The position numbers were made by a program, and so were the translations under genes. A stretch of 64,000 nt of DNA from Pseudomonas sp. Ant30-3 (GTDB lineage: Bacteria; Pseudomonadota; Gammaproteobacteria; Pseudomonadales; Pseudomonadaceae), in contig NZ_JMCL01000057.1 in the NCBI RefSeq assembly GCF_000690905.1, forward strand, positions 27,752 to 91,751, given 5' to 3'. Below the pieces are notes generated by a model. The model was not told where the DNA came from, made no database searches, and saw nothing but the letters and a program-made list of their open reading frames with translations. Shown piece by piece: positions 16,076-25,095 of this stretch (positions within the stretch are counted from its first letter, which is position 1; every line of letters starts with the position of its first letter).

Positions 16076-16753
16076 ATGGAAATTGTTACAATCAAAAATA
16101 TTAAAGAACTAGGTGATTCGCAGAAAGAAGAAATCTTGCGGATGGCCTATCGCTATAGCCAGGATTTGGTCAACCGACCAATAAGCACTACCCACCCAAT
16201 GTTCGGCGTAGTTCGTGCGTGGATGCTCACTGATATCCAACTTCAACTAGACCCAGCAATTAGCCTGATGATCAATTCAGAATTAGTAATCGCTGTAAAT
16301 TCCGCATCAACTATTATAGGTTTTATGACCCTCACCCGTGCTAACGACTCCGCAACTGCTTGTGGCATCAATTATATTTGCGTCGATTCAGCCCACCGCA
16401 ATCAGGGAATTATGACTGCGATGATTGCCAGCCTAAAACCACGCTTCACCGACATAGCGCTGAGCTGCTTTCCAAAACTCGTAGAGGCGTATGAAAAGAT
16501 CGGATTCGTAATGTGCGAGGCCCAAGGGTCTCAAGTCGCTATGCGAATTGGCGGTTCCTACAATATGAACGTCATAGACCCGAACTTCCTGAACAGACAA
16601 AGTGCGGTTTCTCAAGAAGCTCAACGCTTGATTAGCGAACTTGGCGGGGATCGGGCTGTTGCTATCAACGATGAGTATGACGCTGAAACAAAGCGAATAT
16701 CTCAAGAGGTTGCGTACTTCGTTGAGCAACGCAAGAACCCTTTATCTATCTAG
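16076..16753 (+). CDS. GNAT-family acetyltransferase
   Basis: A 225-residue protein with AAAGGAG nine nucleotides before the ATG. The middle part carries the GNAT core: a strand IIGFMTL near 83-89, ICVDSAHRNQGIMTAMI near 103-120 with the acetyl-CoA binding R/Q-x-x-G-like turn (HRNQGI), and a late YEKIGFV block. Substrate unknown. Base composition is more AT-rich than the flanking genes, which suggests separate acquisition together with the phosphatase that follows. Confidence 0.7.
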   Translation: MEIVTIKNIKELGDSQKEEILRMAYRYSQDLVNRPISTTHPMFGVVRAWMLTDIQLQLDPAISLMINSELVIAVNSASTIIGFMTLTRANDSATACGINYICVDSAHRNQGIMTAMIASLKPRFTDIALSCFPKLVEAYEKIGFVMCEAQGSQVAMRIGGSYNMNVIDPNFLNRQSAVSQEAQRLISELGGDRAVAINDEYDAETKRISQEVAYFVEQRKNPLSI

Positions 16754-16771
16754 GCGCTATCCGTTCCGAAA

Positions 16772-17569
16772 ATGGTCTGTATGCCAACAATTACAGCGTA
16801 TCGCGAGCCTATTATGATGCCAAAATTCCCTCATCTTTCTGCAATTCATGCCCCGGTCAGCGTGAGCGCCAATGGCTATTACGCGAAGTATGGAGCAAAT
16901 ATTTTTGGGCGTGATTTCGTGGTTGGCGATATTCATGGTGAATTCAGCAAGCTATCGAAACTGTTATCTTCGGTAGGATTTGACGAATATGCAGACAGAC
17001 TATTTTCGGTAGGTGATTTAGTTGATAGAGGGCCAGAATCACACCAAGTTGATGAGTGGTTGAAGAAGCCTTGGTTCAAGTCTGTTATGGGGAATCATGA
17101 CTACTGGTGTGTTGAAGGCGGACTAGATACCGAACCAGTTGGACATCGGAAGTACGGTGGAGAATGGTTTTATTCCCTTACCTCTGACGAGCAGAAGTCC
17201 ATAGGGCTTTCTTTACATGGTCTACCCATCGCTATTCAGGTCGAAGGCCGCAACGGCGAAAAGTTTGGAATTGTTCATGCTGAATGCACATGCCTAAGTT
17301 GGTCGCGCTTCGAAGAGGCTCTGACAGGTGAGTTAGGCGACTCTTATAGGAACTACCATGCCACGGAAGCAATGTGGCGTAGGTCTCGACATGCAAATCA
17401 AACAACCATCCCCGTTGCTGGTATCGACAGGATCTTTGTAGGCCACACGAAAGTCGCTGCCGTCCTTGATTTAGGGAATGTTCGATATATTGATACTGGT
17501 GGTGTTTTTGAAAACGGGCTATTGACCATAGTTGAAATTGGCGGCTCAGAAGCCATCCATTCAATCTGA
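16772..17569 (+). CDS. lambda-type metallophosphatase (PPP family)
   Basis: A 265-residue protein with the PPP-family metal motifs: GDIHGEF, GDLVDRG, GNHDYW, a later HAE and GHT. It resembles bacteriophage lambda phosphatase and PrpA/PrpB, which remove phosphate from proteins using two metal ions. Several ATGs lie near the N-terminus (16772, 16781, 16814, 16817) and none has a strong binding site, so the start is uncertain. It is 18 nt downstream of the GNAT gene and likely in one transcript. Confidence 0.82.
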   Translation: MVCMPTITAYREPIMMPKFPHLSAIHAPVSVSANGYYAKYGANIFGRDFVVGDIHGEFSKLSKLLSSVGFDEYADRLFSVGDLVDRGPESHQVDEWLKKPWFKSVMGNHDYWCVEGGLDTEPVGHRKYGGEWFYSLTSDEQKSIGLSLHGLPIAIQVEGRNGEKFGIVHAECTCLSWSRFEEALTGELGDSYRNYHATEAMWRRSRHANQTTIPVAGIDRIFVGHTKVAAVLDLGNVRYIDTGGVFENGLLTIVEIGGSEAIHSI

Positions 17570-17623
17570 TCAGGCGACAACCCGGCCGAGGATTCAGGCC
17601 TGCTGCCGGGTGGGCGACTCCCC

Positions 17624-17645
17624 CTCTCCTCTCCTCTCCTCTCCC
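17624..17645. repeat. CTCCT microsatellite
   Basis: About four tandem copies of CTCCT in the gap 17570-17894. The gap also holds a CCCGGC/GCCGGG stem at 17581-17610 with no T-run. I see no gene in it. Confidence 0.6.
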
Positions 17646-17894
17646 CTACCTCACCTGGTCCAGGTACTCATGCTCTCGTCGGTCCGCCTCCTCTGCTTCC
17701 TGGAAGGGTCATTCTGCTCGATAGCAACTGTGGGCTATGGTGTGGGATGTAATATTTGGGTTTTCTGGAATTCCTTATAGGTTCTGGCCTGTAGCCGTTT
17801 TGTATGGGGATACCTTATCCTCCTACATTGCGGCGAGATCTGGCGCGATTTCAGTATCAGCGCCTGCGAACAAACGAGCCGCGAGGAATCCGTA

Positions 17895-18302
17895 GTGAAA
17901 AACCATGATTCGAATGAGCACGCTCAAAACGAGCCTATTTCAGGTGAGATTTACCACGTCACGCCAACCCATAATCTTGACTCCATCTTCCGTGACGGTT
18001 TACGGCCGCAGATTGGACCTCGCTCCGCTCTACTCGGTGAGGCCAAGGAAATGGTCTATTTCTTTGGGTCGATGCTGGCAGTTGAAGACGCACTCAGTAA
18101 CTGGCTGGGTGAAGCGCTCGATGACGAGCCTGGAGCGATTTCCGTTCTCGCCGTCGATCGCTCCGGTTTACACCTCGTTTCAGATGGTGGGTACGAGCTT
18201 GCGTGCCCTCACCTCATTCGGCCGGAGAACATTTCTCTCGCTTTTCAGGATGACGTGCCGGCAGATGAAAAGAGCGGCCCGGAGACCGGGGGTACCTCAT
18301 GA
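17895..18302 (+). CDS. hypothetical protein, possibly ADP-ribosyltransferase-like
   Basis: A 135-residue protein starting at GTG 17895 (GAGGAATCCGTA before it). The pattern IYHVTPTHNLDSIFRDGLRP, then VYFFGSMLAVEDAL, is that of small ADP-ribosyltransferase-fold proteins (His in YHVT, Tyr/Phe in VYFF, acidic residue later). The match is by eye and the catalytic Glu is not certain. The stop overlaps the integrase start in an ATGA arrangement, so the two are translated together; the product might be a toxin or defence protein travelling with the integrase. Confidence 0.5.
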   Translation: MKNHDSNEHAQNEPISGEIYHVTPTHNLDSIFRDGLRPQIGPRSALLGEAKEMVYFFGSMLAVEDALSNWLGEALDDEPGAISVLAVDRSGLHLVSDGGYELACPHLIRPENISLAFQDDVPADEKSGPETGGTS

Positions 18303-19558
18303 GCAAACTAACCCCTAAGTTCGTCAAGGATGTCGACCAGCCCGGCTCCTACCAGGACGGCCGAGGGTTGATTCTTCGTGTATCAGCTACCCTGCGGAAA
18401 AGCTGGGTCTTTCGCTATATGCTGGCGAAACAACGGCACGACCTTGCCCTGGGGACATTCCCTGCTTTGAGCCTCAGAGACGCAAGACTGGAGGCTGACA
18501 AGTACCGACTCGATATCGCCCGTGGCGTCGATCCAGTCGCTGAGCGCGTGAAGGCCAAAGCTGCCAAAGCCTCGCGAGCCACAACGAGCCACACATTTCG
18601 GGCGTCGGCAGAAAGGTACATCCGCACGCATTCATCAAGCTGGTCTAAGAAACATCACCAGCAATGGCAAAATTCACTCACGAAGCATGTCTACCCTGCC
18701 ATAGGCGGATTTCGGATAGCCGAGGTCGACACGGACGATATCCTGGATGTGCTGACGCCGATCTGGAGCAAGATCCCCGTCACGGCGAACCGCGTCCGGA
18801 ATCGCATAGAGCTCGTGCTCGATGCAGCGAAGGCACTGAAGCTTCGGCAAGGTGAAAACCCCGCACGGTGGCGTGGTCATCTCGACAAGCTCTTGCCCAA
18901 GCAATCGCATACGGTAGTCCCCTTCCCGTCTCCGACACCTTTACGCACTGCCGAGCTGTTGGCCAGGCTCGATTCCCTGGATGGGTCAGCAGCTCGTGCT
19001 GTTGAATTCGCAATTCTGACTGCGACCCGTAACCAAGAGGTGAGCGGGGCCCAGTGGCCGGAAATAGATTGGGAGGAGAAAATCTGGTACATCCCAGCAG
19101 AACGCATGAAAGCGGGCAAGGCTCATCGGGTACCCCTTACGGAGCAAATGCTCGAGGTGCTACGGCAGCAGGTCGGAAAGCATGACAAATGGATATTTCT
19201 CAACTCCTGGCGAACAGGCCCTATTCCCGGCAATGCCATGGCAAGGGTGCTCGATCAGCTCCAGGTCGATGGCGTCGTACCGCATGGGTTCAGATCTACT
19301 TTTCGGACGTGGGCCGCAGAAGAAACCGATCACCAGCGAGAGGTTTGCGAAATGGCTCTCGCGCATACCCTCAACAGTAAGGTTGAAGCAGCATATAACC
19401 GAGGTGACTTGCTGGATAAGCGTCGCGCCCTGATGAAGGATTGGGGGGACTTTCTTGTCGCCAACGCTCCTCAGGTGCAAGGTGAGGTATCGGATCTGGT
19501 TTCGGAGCTTGCCCCTGATGCTGGGTCAGATCTGGCCAAGGTTCTGCCGGCCGCTTGA
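18299..19558 (+). CDS. tyrosine recombinase / P4-type integrase
   Basis: A 419-residue integrase with an N-terminal arm-binding domain (DUF4102-like, residues 1-85), a core-binding domain and a C-terminal catalytic domain. Catalytic residues visible: Arg244 (ATRNQE), His329 and Arg332 (HGFR), His356 (AHT) and Tyr366. Such enzymes insert islands, often at tRNA genes. No tRNA gene or obvious attachment repeat is seen beside it here, so it may be a resident of the plasmid from an earlier island insertion. Translationally coupled to the upstream gene. Confidence 0.9.
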   Translation: MSKLTPKFVKDVDQPGSYQDGRGLILRVSATLRKSWVFRYMLAKQRHDLALGTFPALSLRDARLEADKYRLDIARGVDPVAERVKAKAAKASRATTSHTFRASAERYIRTHSSSWSKKHHQQWQNSLTKHVYPAIGGFRIAEVDTDDILDVLTPIWSKIPVTANRVRNRIELVLDAAKALKLRQGENPARWRGHLDKLLPKQSHTVVPFPSPTPLRTAELLARLDSLDGSAARAVEFAILTATRNQEVSGAQWPEIDWEEKIWYIPAERMKAGKAHRVPLTEQMLEVLRQQVGKHDKWIFLNSWRTGPIPGNAMARVLDQLQVDGVVPHGFRSTFRTWAAEETDHQREVCEMALAHTLNSKVEAAYNRGDLLDKRRALMKDWGDFLVANAPQVQGEVSDLVSELAPDAGSDLAKVLPAA

Positions 19559-19570
19559 CCACCGAGGTGA

Positions 19571-19592
19571 GGGCGCTCTGCCAGAAGCGCCC
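19571..19592 (+). terminator. hairpin after the integrase gene
   Basis: Stem GGGCGCT/AGCGCCC twelve nucleotides after the integrase stop; no clear T-run, so its strength is uncertain. Confidence 0.4.
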
Positions 19593-19658
19593 TAATAACA
19601 ACCAATTTTGCCTGAACTGTGCCCCCTCCCTCGCAGTTCCTATATTTCATAGGTGAGA

Positions 19659-20957
19659 TCAGAATGGAAGTTTCTGCTCCACCACCATAGCTGTGGCGTT
19701 GTACTTCCTGCCGATCCGGAATGTGTCCCCCATAGTCGTGATAGTACGACCACGAAGATCGGTCGCTTTCTTGTCCTCAGCCAGGAAGCGCATGGCATCG
19801 GCAATCCGGTGCGCGAGCTTGCCGATCGCCTGGTTGTATCGGTCAGCACTACGACCGATCTCCAGGGCAGCATCCAAGGTTGCACCATGCAACAGGGCGT
19901 CGGCCACCCACTCACCGACCTCTTTAGCCGTGTCGTGATCGTTCTTGCGGTCTGCGACCTTACCGAGCAGATAGAACAGAAAATCGTCGTCACGGTTCGC
20001 CGCCCACCCGTTGATGAAGTGGCACTCCATCTGGAACACGTCGAACAACGAGTAGAGGGTGCCATCCGACAGCATGGACAGTTCTGGGTAGAGAGCTCGC
20101 AGCTGCGGGAATTCTTCCTCCCCGTACTCCGGCACCTCATCCGTCGGGTCGTTCAGCGTTTCCAGGCGCAGGCCGGCAGCCTGGGCCCAGACCTCTGCAG
20201 CTCGTTCTTGAGCATGCTTGGCGGCATGAGCGATATCGCCACGCCACTTCGCTTCAGTTTCCTTCACGGCGTTGAACATCACCTCCGAGACTGGCTCAAA
20301 GCCCGCCTCGAACTCGACGTTACCCAGCGCCGTGTAGACCCAGCCTTCAGCCGCCGGCCCTTCGGGGATTTCAGGCCGGGCCGGCAGCAGCGCCAGATCC
20401 AAGGGATCGCGCAGCGTCATCGGCTGCCCGCGATAGGTGAAGTCACCACTACCAGGGAGAACACCACCCACCAGTAGGTTGGCGAACGCGGCTTTCACGT
20501 CGCCCTCCTCCTGGAAATCCCCCGGCATTCGAGCATTGAAGGGGCGGTGCAGGATTAAGCGGCCAGTCGCCCGAGATTCAAGGGTGGCTGTGTCCATCGC
20601 CGCAAGAGTTTCCGTTTGGTAGGGAACCGGCACTACTCCCCAGGCCTCGACGGCTTCCTTGGCAGAAACAGTTGCTTCGGCAATCAAGCTGAGAGCCAGT
20701 TCTTCGACCGTTAAGCTGCGGGCCATCTCTTGCAGCTGTGCATGCGGCTGCTCCTTCTGGCGCTCTTTCACCAGGTGTACCAGCTTGTCGAAGACAAACA
20801 CCTTCCCGTCATTGACCAGGTAGGTTGCATTAGGTACGCCAGACACCTTTCGCAACTCTTCCTTCAGCGTGTCATTCAGCCCCCCCAAAAAGTTGCTGTA
20901 CTCGTCCACGAACAGCATCCGCGGTGGCTCAGTTTTGACGTGTTTGTCGTCAGACAT
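19659..20957 (-). CDS. hypothetical protein, 432 residues
   Basis: A long minus-strand gene with a good ribosome binding site (GGAAAGGAATTG before the ATG at 20957). The product is soluble, acidic and mostly helical; it has repeated Glu/Ala-rich helices (about 60-110 and 225-265). I recognise no family or catalytic motif. It lies upstream of nothing on its strand until the integrase, which is convergent. Confidence 0.7.
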   Translation of the reverse strand: MSDDKHVKTEPPRMLFVDEYSNFLGGLNDTLKEELRKVSGVPNATYLVNDGKVFVFDKLVHLVKERQKEQPHAQLQEMARSLTVEELALSLIAEATVSAKEAVEAWGVVPVPYQTETLAAMDTATLESRATGRLILHRPFNARMPGDFQEEGDVKAAFANLLVGGVLPGSGDFTYRGQPMTLRDPLDLALLPARPEIPEGPAAEGWVYTALGNVEFEAGFEPVSEVMFNAVKETEAKWRGDIAHAAKHAQERAAEVWAQAAGLRLETLNDPTDEVPEYGEEEFPQLRALYPELSMLSDGTLYSLFDVFQMECHFINGWAANRDDDFLFYLLGKVADRKNDHDTAKEVGEWVADALLHGATLDAALEIGRSADRYNQAIGKLAHRIADAMRFLAEDKKATDLRGRTITTMGDTFRIGRKYNATAMVVEQKLPF

Positions 20958-21022
20958 GACTCAATTCCTTTCCAGTGCCTCAATGGGCATAAACGGTGAC
21001 CAGTTACCCGCCGAGCAATAAT

Positions 21023-21395
21023 TCATTCGCTGGCTTGGCCGAAAGAGGTGCCTCGAATATTGTTGGCCTCGTCGCAGATCCGGGCAACCTCCAGCATCGC
21101 TTTCAGCGCTCGCTCCTCCGTTTCCTTCGTGGCGAATGCAATCATGAACCCATGCAGCAGGCCTGCGAGCATTGCCCCACTGTCCGCAACGTTACGGTTC
21201 CCTGCCACGGCGGAAAATTGCTCCAGAAGGGGAGCAGGTGCCTTCAGAAGAAATTCCTGCCCGAGGGATTTTCCGATACTTGCCGCATGGACACACTGGT
21301 GAGCCAAGGCTTCTTCAGGCGACATCGGTGTACCGTCATAATGCTCGAATGACGCCTTTACATGGTTGCGACCGTGCATGTGGGTAATTGCACGG
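21023..21395 (-). pseudogene. 3' part of a plasmid gene split by the hsd element
   Basis: The C-terminal portion (about 123 codons) of a helical protein, ending at 21023. Its frame stays open up to the left end of the element at 21396 and continues in the 5' part at 27728-27876. Joining the two parts directly gives one in-frame gene of 174 codons. Internal ATG at 21379 could still allow a shortened product. Function of the intact gene unknown. Confidence 0.6.
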
Positions 21396-21485
21396 ACTTG
21401 CCCACCCATTTGCATTCGACCTGACCAGTCATTTGCATCGGATTTGACCAGCAAGATTCGTGGACATGACCGGCAGAGAACGACC
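21396..21485 (+). repeat. left inverted end of the hsd element
   Basis: Begins ACTTGCCCACCC and contains two copies of the TTTGCAT...GACCAG unit, then CATGACCGGCAGAGAACG. Partner of the end at 27618-27727. Confidence 0.65.
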
Positions 21486-21614
21486 CTATGCTGCCCTTCA
21501 GTGCGTCGTTCCCGCCGGCCTTTCTGCCGCAAAAGCGACCCTGTATCGAGGATCCTCGCCCTTCAACTCCGAAGATAGGAACCCGTTGCGGGTACGCTAA
21601 TCAATGTCTTCCAA

Positions 21615-21800
21615 CTAAGAGCGCGAAGTAGAAATCATAGATAAGCCTCTGGCCCCCTTAGTGAGCCATCGATTCGTCGTCTGGCCGATCTCTAGGCGCT
21701 TGGCTTTGGGGCACCAGACCGCGCCCAGCGCCATAGCCTTCTGGCCATCGTTCTCCAGATGGCAGGACTTGTCGCAGTAGATGTTGAAGGTTTCGCTCAT
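21615..21800 (-). pseudogene. truncated DUF3800-type gene
   Basis: From the ATG at 21800, overlapping the hsdS stop (ATGA), the first 35 residues (FNIYCDKSCHLEND, MALGAVWCPK) follow the start of DUF3800 proteins, an RNase-H-like family often found beside type I R-M genes. After about 40 codons the similarity stops and the frame ends, near the left border of the element. DUF3800 proteins are normally over 200 residues, so this is a remnant. Confidence 0.6.
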
Positions 21801-23527
21801 CACGCCACCGCCTGCTCAACCAGAGTGCTGGCCAGTTGTTCGTTCAGTTCGCGGGCCTGGGATAGGCGGATTTCCAGTTGGTCGCAGAGGGCCATAAGTT
21901 GATCGACTTTGTTGACGATGCGGTGTTGTTCGGCTAGAGGCGGCCAAGAAAACAAGAACTCAACTACCTGGGATTGGTTAATGAACGGCTGGTCTGATCC
22001 TTGCAGGCTCTCATTCAATTTGCCAATGAATAAATGAGACTGCAGATAGTAATAAAAAAATTTAGCCTCTACGGATGAGTCGTAAAAGTTAAATCTTCCA
22101 ACTCTCTGATACAAAATTGCAGGGAGGTCTTTTTCAGAGATAATGCAAACCTTCATCCTGCCATTAAGTAACGGCCTGTTAAGTGCTATCAGTACATCTC
22201 CTTCTTTGAGTGCAAGCTCTGGATAGTCATTGAGATAATTTTCCGGAAGGAAATTTTCAATTTGCCACTTTGTATGCCCAAGGCTTACATTCGCTATTTG
22301 AAAAAGTCTAGCGCCACTAAGCGAGTACTCCTGCGCTTTAAAGCCTTTTCCTGATGTTAAAGATAATATTTCCCCGAGACGGACCCACGTCCATTTCTCT
22401 GGCAGTACAAACGGTTTTTCCTCTTCAACAATTTCAGCCTGCGCTTTCTGCCTCTTGATCTTGCCTTCCGCTACCAGTCGCGCCTTTTCCTCAACAATCC
22501 GCTTGAGCAGCTCACTGGCCGGTTCATCGCTGGGATCTTGCGGCACCAACTTGCCCATCACGGCCAGTTGCAATAGGGTTTGTTTGAGGGCGACGATGCT
22601 GGGTTCGGTGGTGAACAGGGCGTGGAAGTGTTCGGCCAGGCGTTGCCAGTTGGTGGCGAAGTCATCTGCGTCGCAAGCTTGGGTCAGGCTGTCGAGCAGC
22701 GCTTGTACGAGTTGGGTATGGGCGCTTTCGGCGTCGGCCTGCTGAGCTTCCAGGCGGTCGCAGAGTGCCATCAACTCATCAACTTTGGCTACGATTCGGT
22801 ATTGTTCTGCAAGTGGAGGAATAGCAAACAACAAGGGGCGTAGTTTTGCCAATGACACGTTAGCAATGTTTGTGGTCTGGCTCGCACTATCTATTAAGGC
22901 ACTTCGAGCATGAGGTGTGCGCAGTAGTGCCATCACAAATCGAGGTTCAATCAACACCGGGCGTAGGACACCGAGAAAGCCACCAAATGTTGTTGGCTGA
23001 TCAAGTGTTGAACCAATCATGGCAACTTTTCCGACTAGTTCCCGGCTGTTTGCCATGGACATAACAATGTCATACGGCTGGACGTACTGATCAGGTCGAG
23101 AGATAAAACTCTCGCGGATGTACAGCAGATCATCCCATTCAATTTCGTTTTGCACGTTTGCAGTCCGCAGACATGCAACACGCCCGTGCTCTGGTTCTCT
23201 CGATTTCTCGTTGGCTGGGAAAGTAATTCCACGAACAATCTCAACGACCTGGCCAAGTGAAGCAACGTCCCACGTCGATGGTATTGGGTAAGAAATTTCG
23301 GCTACGGCGTCATCTACAGTCTTACCTTTCTTGATCTTCCCTTCAGCCACCAACCGCGCCTTTTCCTCAACAATCCGCTTGAGCAGCTCACTGGCCGGTT
23401 CATCGCTGGGATCTTGCGGCACCAACTTGCCGCGTACCGCCAATTCCAGGATCAGCTCTCGCAGCTTTTTGATGCCATTGGGTGCGCCAGCCAGCAGCGG
23501 CAGATTCTCGGTCAGCAACGCTGTCAT
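21800..23527 (-). CDS. hsdS: type I restriction-modification specificity subunit HsdS
   Basis: A 575-residue specificity subunit with two target recognition domains, each followed by a conserved helix region (PPLAEQYRIVAKVDELMALCD and PPLAEQHRIVNKVDQLMALCD). It begins with LPLLAGAPNGIKKLRELIL and carries two copies of the KLVPQDPSDEPASELLKRI segment, one before each domain, the layout of EcoAI/EcoEI-type subunits. It sets the DNA sequence recognised by the methylase and nuclease. Its start overlaps the hsdM stop (ATGA). The duplicated segments are identical over 77 bp of DNA. Confidence 0.93.
   Translation of the reverse strand: MTALLTENLPLLAGAPNGIKKLRELILELAVRGKLVPQDPSDEPASELLKRIVEEKARLVAEGKIKKGKTVDDAVAEISYPIPSTWDVASLGQVVEIVRGITFPANEKSREPEHGRVACLRTANVQNEIEWDDLLYIRESFISRPDQYVQPYDIVMSMANSRELVGKVAMIGSTLDQPTTFGGFLGVLRPVLIEPRFVMALLRTPHARSALIDSASQTTNIANVSLAKLRPLLFAIPPLAEQYRIVAKVDELMALCDRLEAQQADAESAHTQLVQALLDSLTQACDADDFATNWQRLAEHFHALFTTEPSIVALKQTLLQLAVMGKLVPQDPSDEPASELLKRIVEEKARLVAEGKIKRQKAQAEIVEEEKPFVLPEKWTWVRLGEILSLTSGKGFKAQEYSLSGARLFQIANVSLGHTKWQIENFLPENYLNDYPELALKEGDVLIALNRPLLNGRMKVCIISEKDLPAILYQRVGRFNFYDSSVEAKFFYYYLQSHLFIGKLNESLQGSDQPFINQSQVVEFLFSWPPLAEQHRIVNKVDQLMALCDQLEIRLSQARELNEQLASTLVEQAVA
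22479..22555 (-). repeat. 77-bp direct repeat in hsdS, distal copy
   Basis: Identical, base for base as read, to 23355-23431. It encodes the conserved helix before the second recognition domain. Confidence 0.8.
23355..23431 (-). repeat. 77-bp direct repeat in hsdS, proximal copy
   Basis: The partner of 22479-22555; recombination between them would delete one recognition domain. Confidence 0.8.
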
Positions 23528-24993
23528 ACCTGGCGCTCCAGTGCTTTGGCCAGCACGGCCCTAAGCTGGTCGCGCAGGTCGCTGATTCCACCTTGCAGGG
23601 CGGCATAGCTGCGTAGCAGTTCGCCTGGGTCATGGCTAATTTGCTCGCCGATATGTGGGTTTTTGCAGTCGAGGTTCCAGTTGCGCGCCTGCAGCTCTTC
23701 GACACTGACCTGCCAAGCGAATTCGTTCTCCACCCGTGCGGCAAAGCCGTCGGTCTCGTTGCCCCACCAGGCTTCTTCTGCGCTAAATTCTTCGATACGC
23801 ATGGGCCGGGTCTTAGAGTAGTTTTTCACTCCGGCCGGGTACTGATGCTCGTAGAACCACACTTTTTTGGTCGGAGTACCTTTAGTGAAGAACAGCAGGT
23901 TGGTTTTGATACTGGTGTAGGGGTTGAACACGCCGCTGGGGAGGCGAACGATGGTGTGCAGATTGCACTCGGTCAGCAGCTTTTCCTTGATGCGGCTCTT
24001 GATACCTTCGCCGAACAGGAAGCCGTCAGGCAGCACCACGGCGGCGCGGCCGCCGTCTTTAAGCAGGTGCATGATCAGCACCAGGAACAAATCGGCGGTT
24101 TCACGGGTACGGAAGGCGGCGGGGAAGTTGGTTTCGATGCCGTCTTCTTCCATGCCCCCGAACGGCGGGTTGGCAACTATGCAGTGCACGCGCTCACTCG
24201 GCCCCCAGCTGATCAGCGGTTTACTCAAGGTGTTGTCGTGACGGATCTGGCTGGGCACCTCGATGCCGTGCAGGATCATGTTGGTAGTGGCCAGCAGGTG
24301 CGGCAGCGGCTTCTTTTCAACGCCGAAGATGCTGGCCTGCAGGATGCGTTCGTCCTCGGCGGTTTTTACATAGCGGCTGCGCTTGCGCTCGATCGCGCAG
24401 GTAAGGAAGCCGCCGGTGCCGCAGGCCGGGTCCATAACTTTCTCGTCCAATTTTGGATCGACCATACGCACCATGAATTCGGTGACCGGGCGCGGTGTGT
24501 AGAACTCGCCAGCGTTGCCGGCATTCTGCAGGTCGCGCAGCAGTTGCTCGTAGAGGTTGCCGAATTCGTGGCGCTCCTGGGCCTTGTTGAAGTCCACACC
24601 TTGCTGAATTTTGTTGATCACCTGACGCAGCAGCTGGCCCGACTTCATGTAGTTGTAGGCGTCTTCAAACACGCTACGGACTACGAAGGCTGAAGGTGTG
24701 TTGCTGTACTCATGCAAGTTCTGCAACTGGGGAAAGAGGTTGTTGTCGATAAAGTTCTTCAACTCATCGCCGGTCATCCCTTCCGGGTCGGCAGCCCAGG
24801 TGCGCCAGCGGCAACTCTCGGGGATGGGCGAGTGGTAGTTATCGTCCATGAGCTCCCATTCCTGCTCGCGGTCATCGAATATCTTCAGGAATAGCAGCCA
24901 GACAAGTTGGCCGATACGCTGAGCGTCGCCGTCGACACCAACGTCTTTGCGCATGATGTCCTGGATGGATTTGATGGTGGAGCTGATCGACAT
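23524..24993 (-). CDS. hsdM: type I restriction-modification methylase subunit HsdM
   Basis: A 489-residue N6-adenine methyltransferase subunit: N-terminal helical domain, GEFYTPRPV, motif I DPACGTGGF and catalytic motif NPPFGG, all intact. With HsdS it forms the M2S1 modification enzyme that methylates host DNA and protects it from HsdR. Length is normal. The 102-nt gap to hsdR upstream may hold a promoter; hsdS follows with a 4-nt overlap. Confidence 0.94.
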   Translation of the reverse strand: MSISSTIKSIQDIMRKDVGVDGDAQRIGQLVWLLFLKIFDDREQEWELMDDNYHSPIPESCRWRTWAADPEGMTGDELKNFIDNNLFPQLQNLHEYSNTPSAFVVRSVFEDAYNYMKSGQLLRQVINKIQQGVDFNKAQERHEFGNLYEQLLRDLQNAGNAGEFYTPRPVTEFMVRMVDPKLDEKVMDPACGTGGFLTCAIERKRSRYVKTAEDERILQASIFGVEKKPLPHLLATTNMILHGIEVPSQIRHDNTLSKPLISWGPSERVHCIVANPPFGGMEEDGIETNFPAAFRTRETADLFLVLIMHLLKDGGRAAVVLPDGFLFGEGIKSRIKEKLLTECNLHTIVRLPSGVFNPYTSIKTNLLFFTKGTPTKKVWFYEHQYPAGVKNYSKTRPMRIEEFSAEEAWWGNETDGFAARVENEFAWQVSVEELQARNWNLDCKNPHIGEQISHDPGELLRSYAALQGGISDLRDQLRAVLAKALERQV

Positions 24994-25095
24994 AACAAGT
25001 ACTCGGGAGGCGCGGCAAAGCGGACGATTGTAAAGGGATTGGCTGCTGATAGGTTACCCAGCTGCACGGCTAATCCACTTGCGGGGCAATGCGGG

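Noticed and set aside
18299..19600. Possible attachment site beside the integrase
   Set aside because: I looked for a tRNA gene or direct repeats at both ends of a plausible island and found none.
19653..20477. Plus-strand frame opposite the 432-residue hypothetical gene
   Set aside because: The minus-strand gene is longer, has a good ribosome binding site and better codon use.
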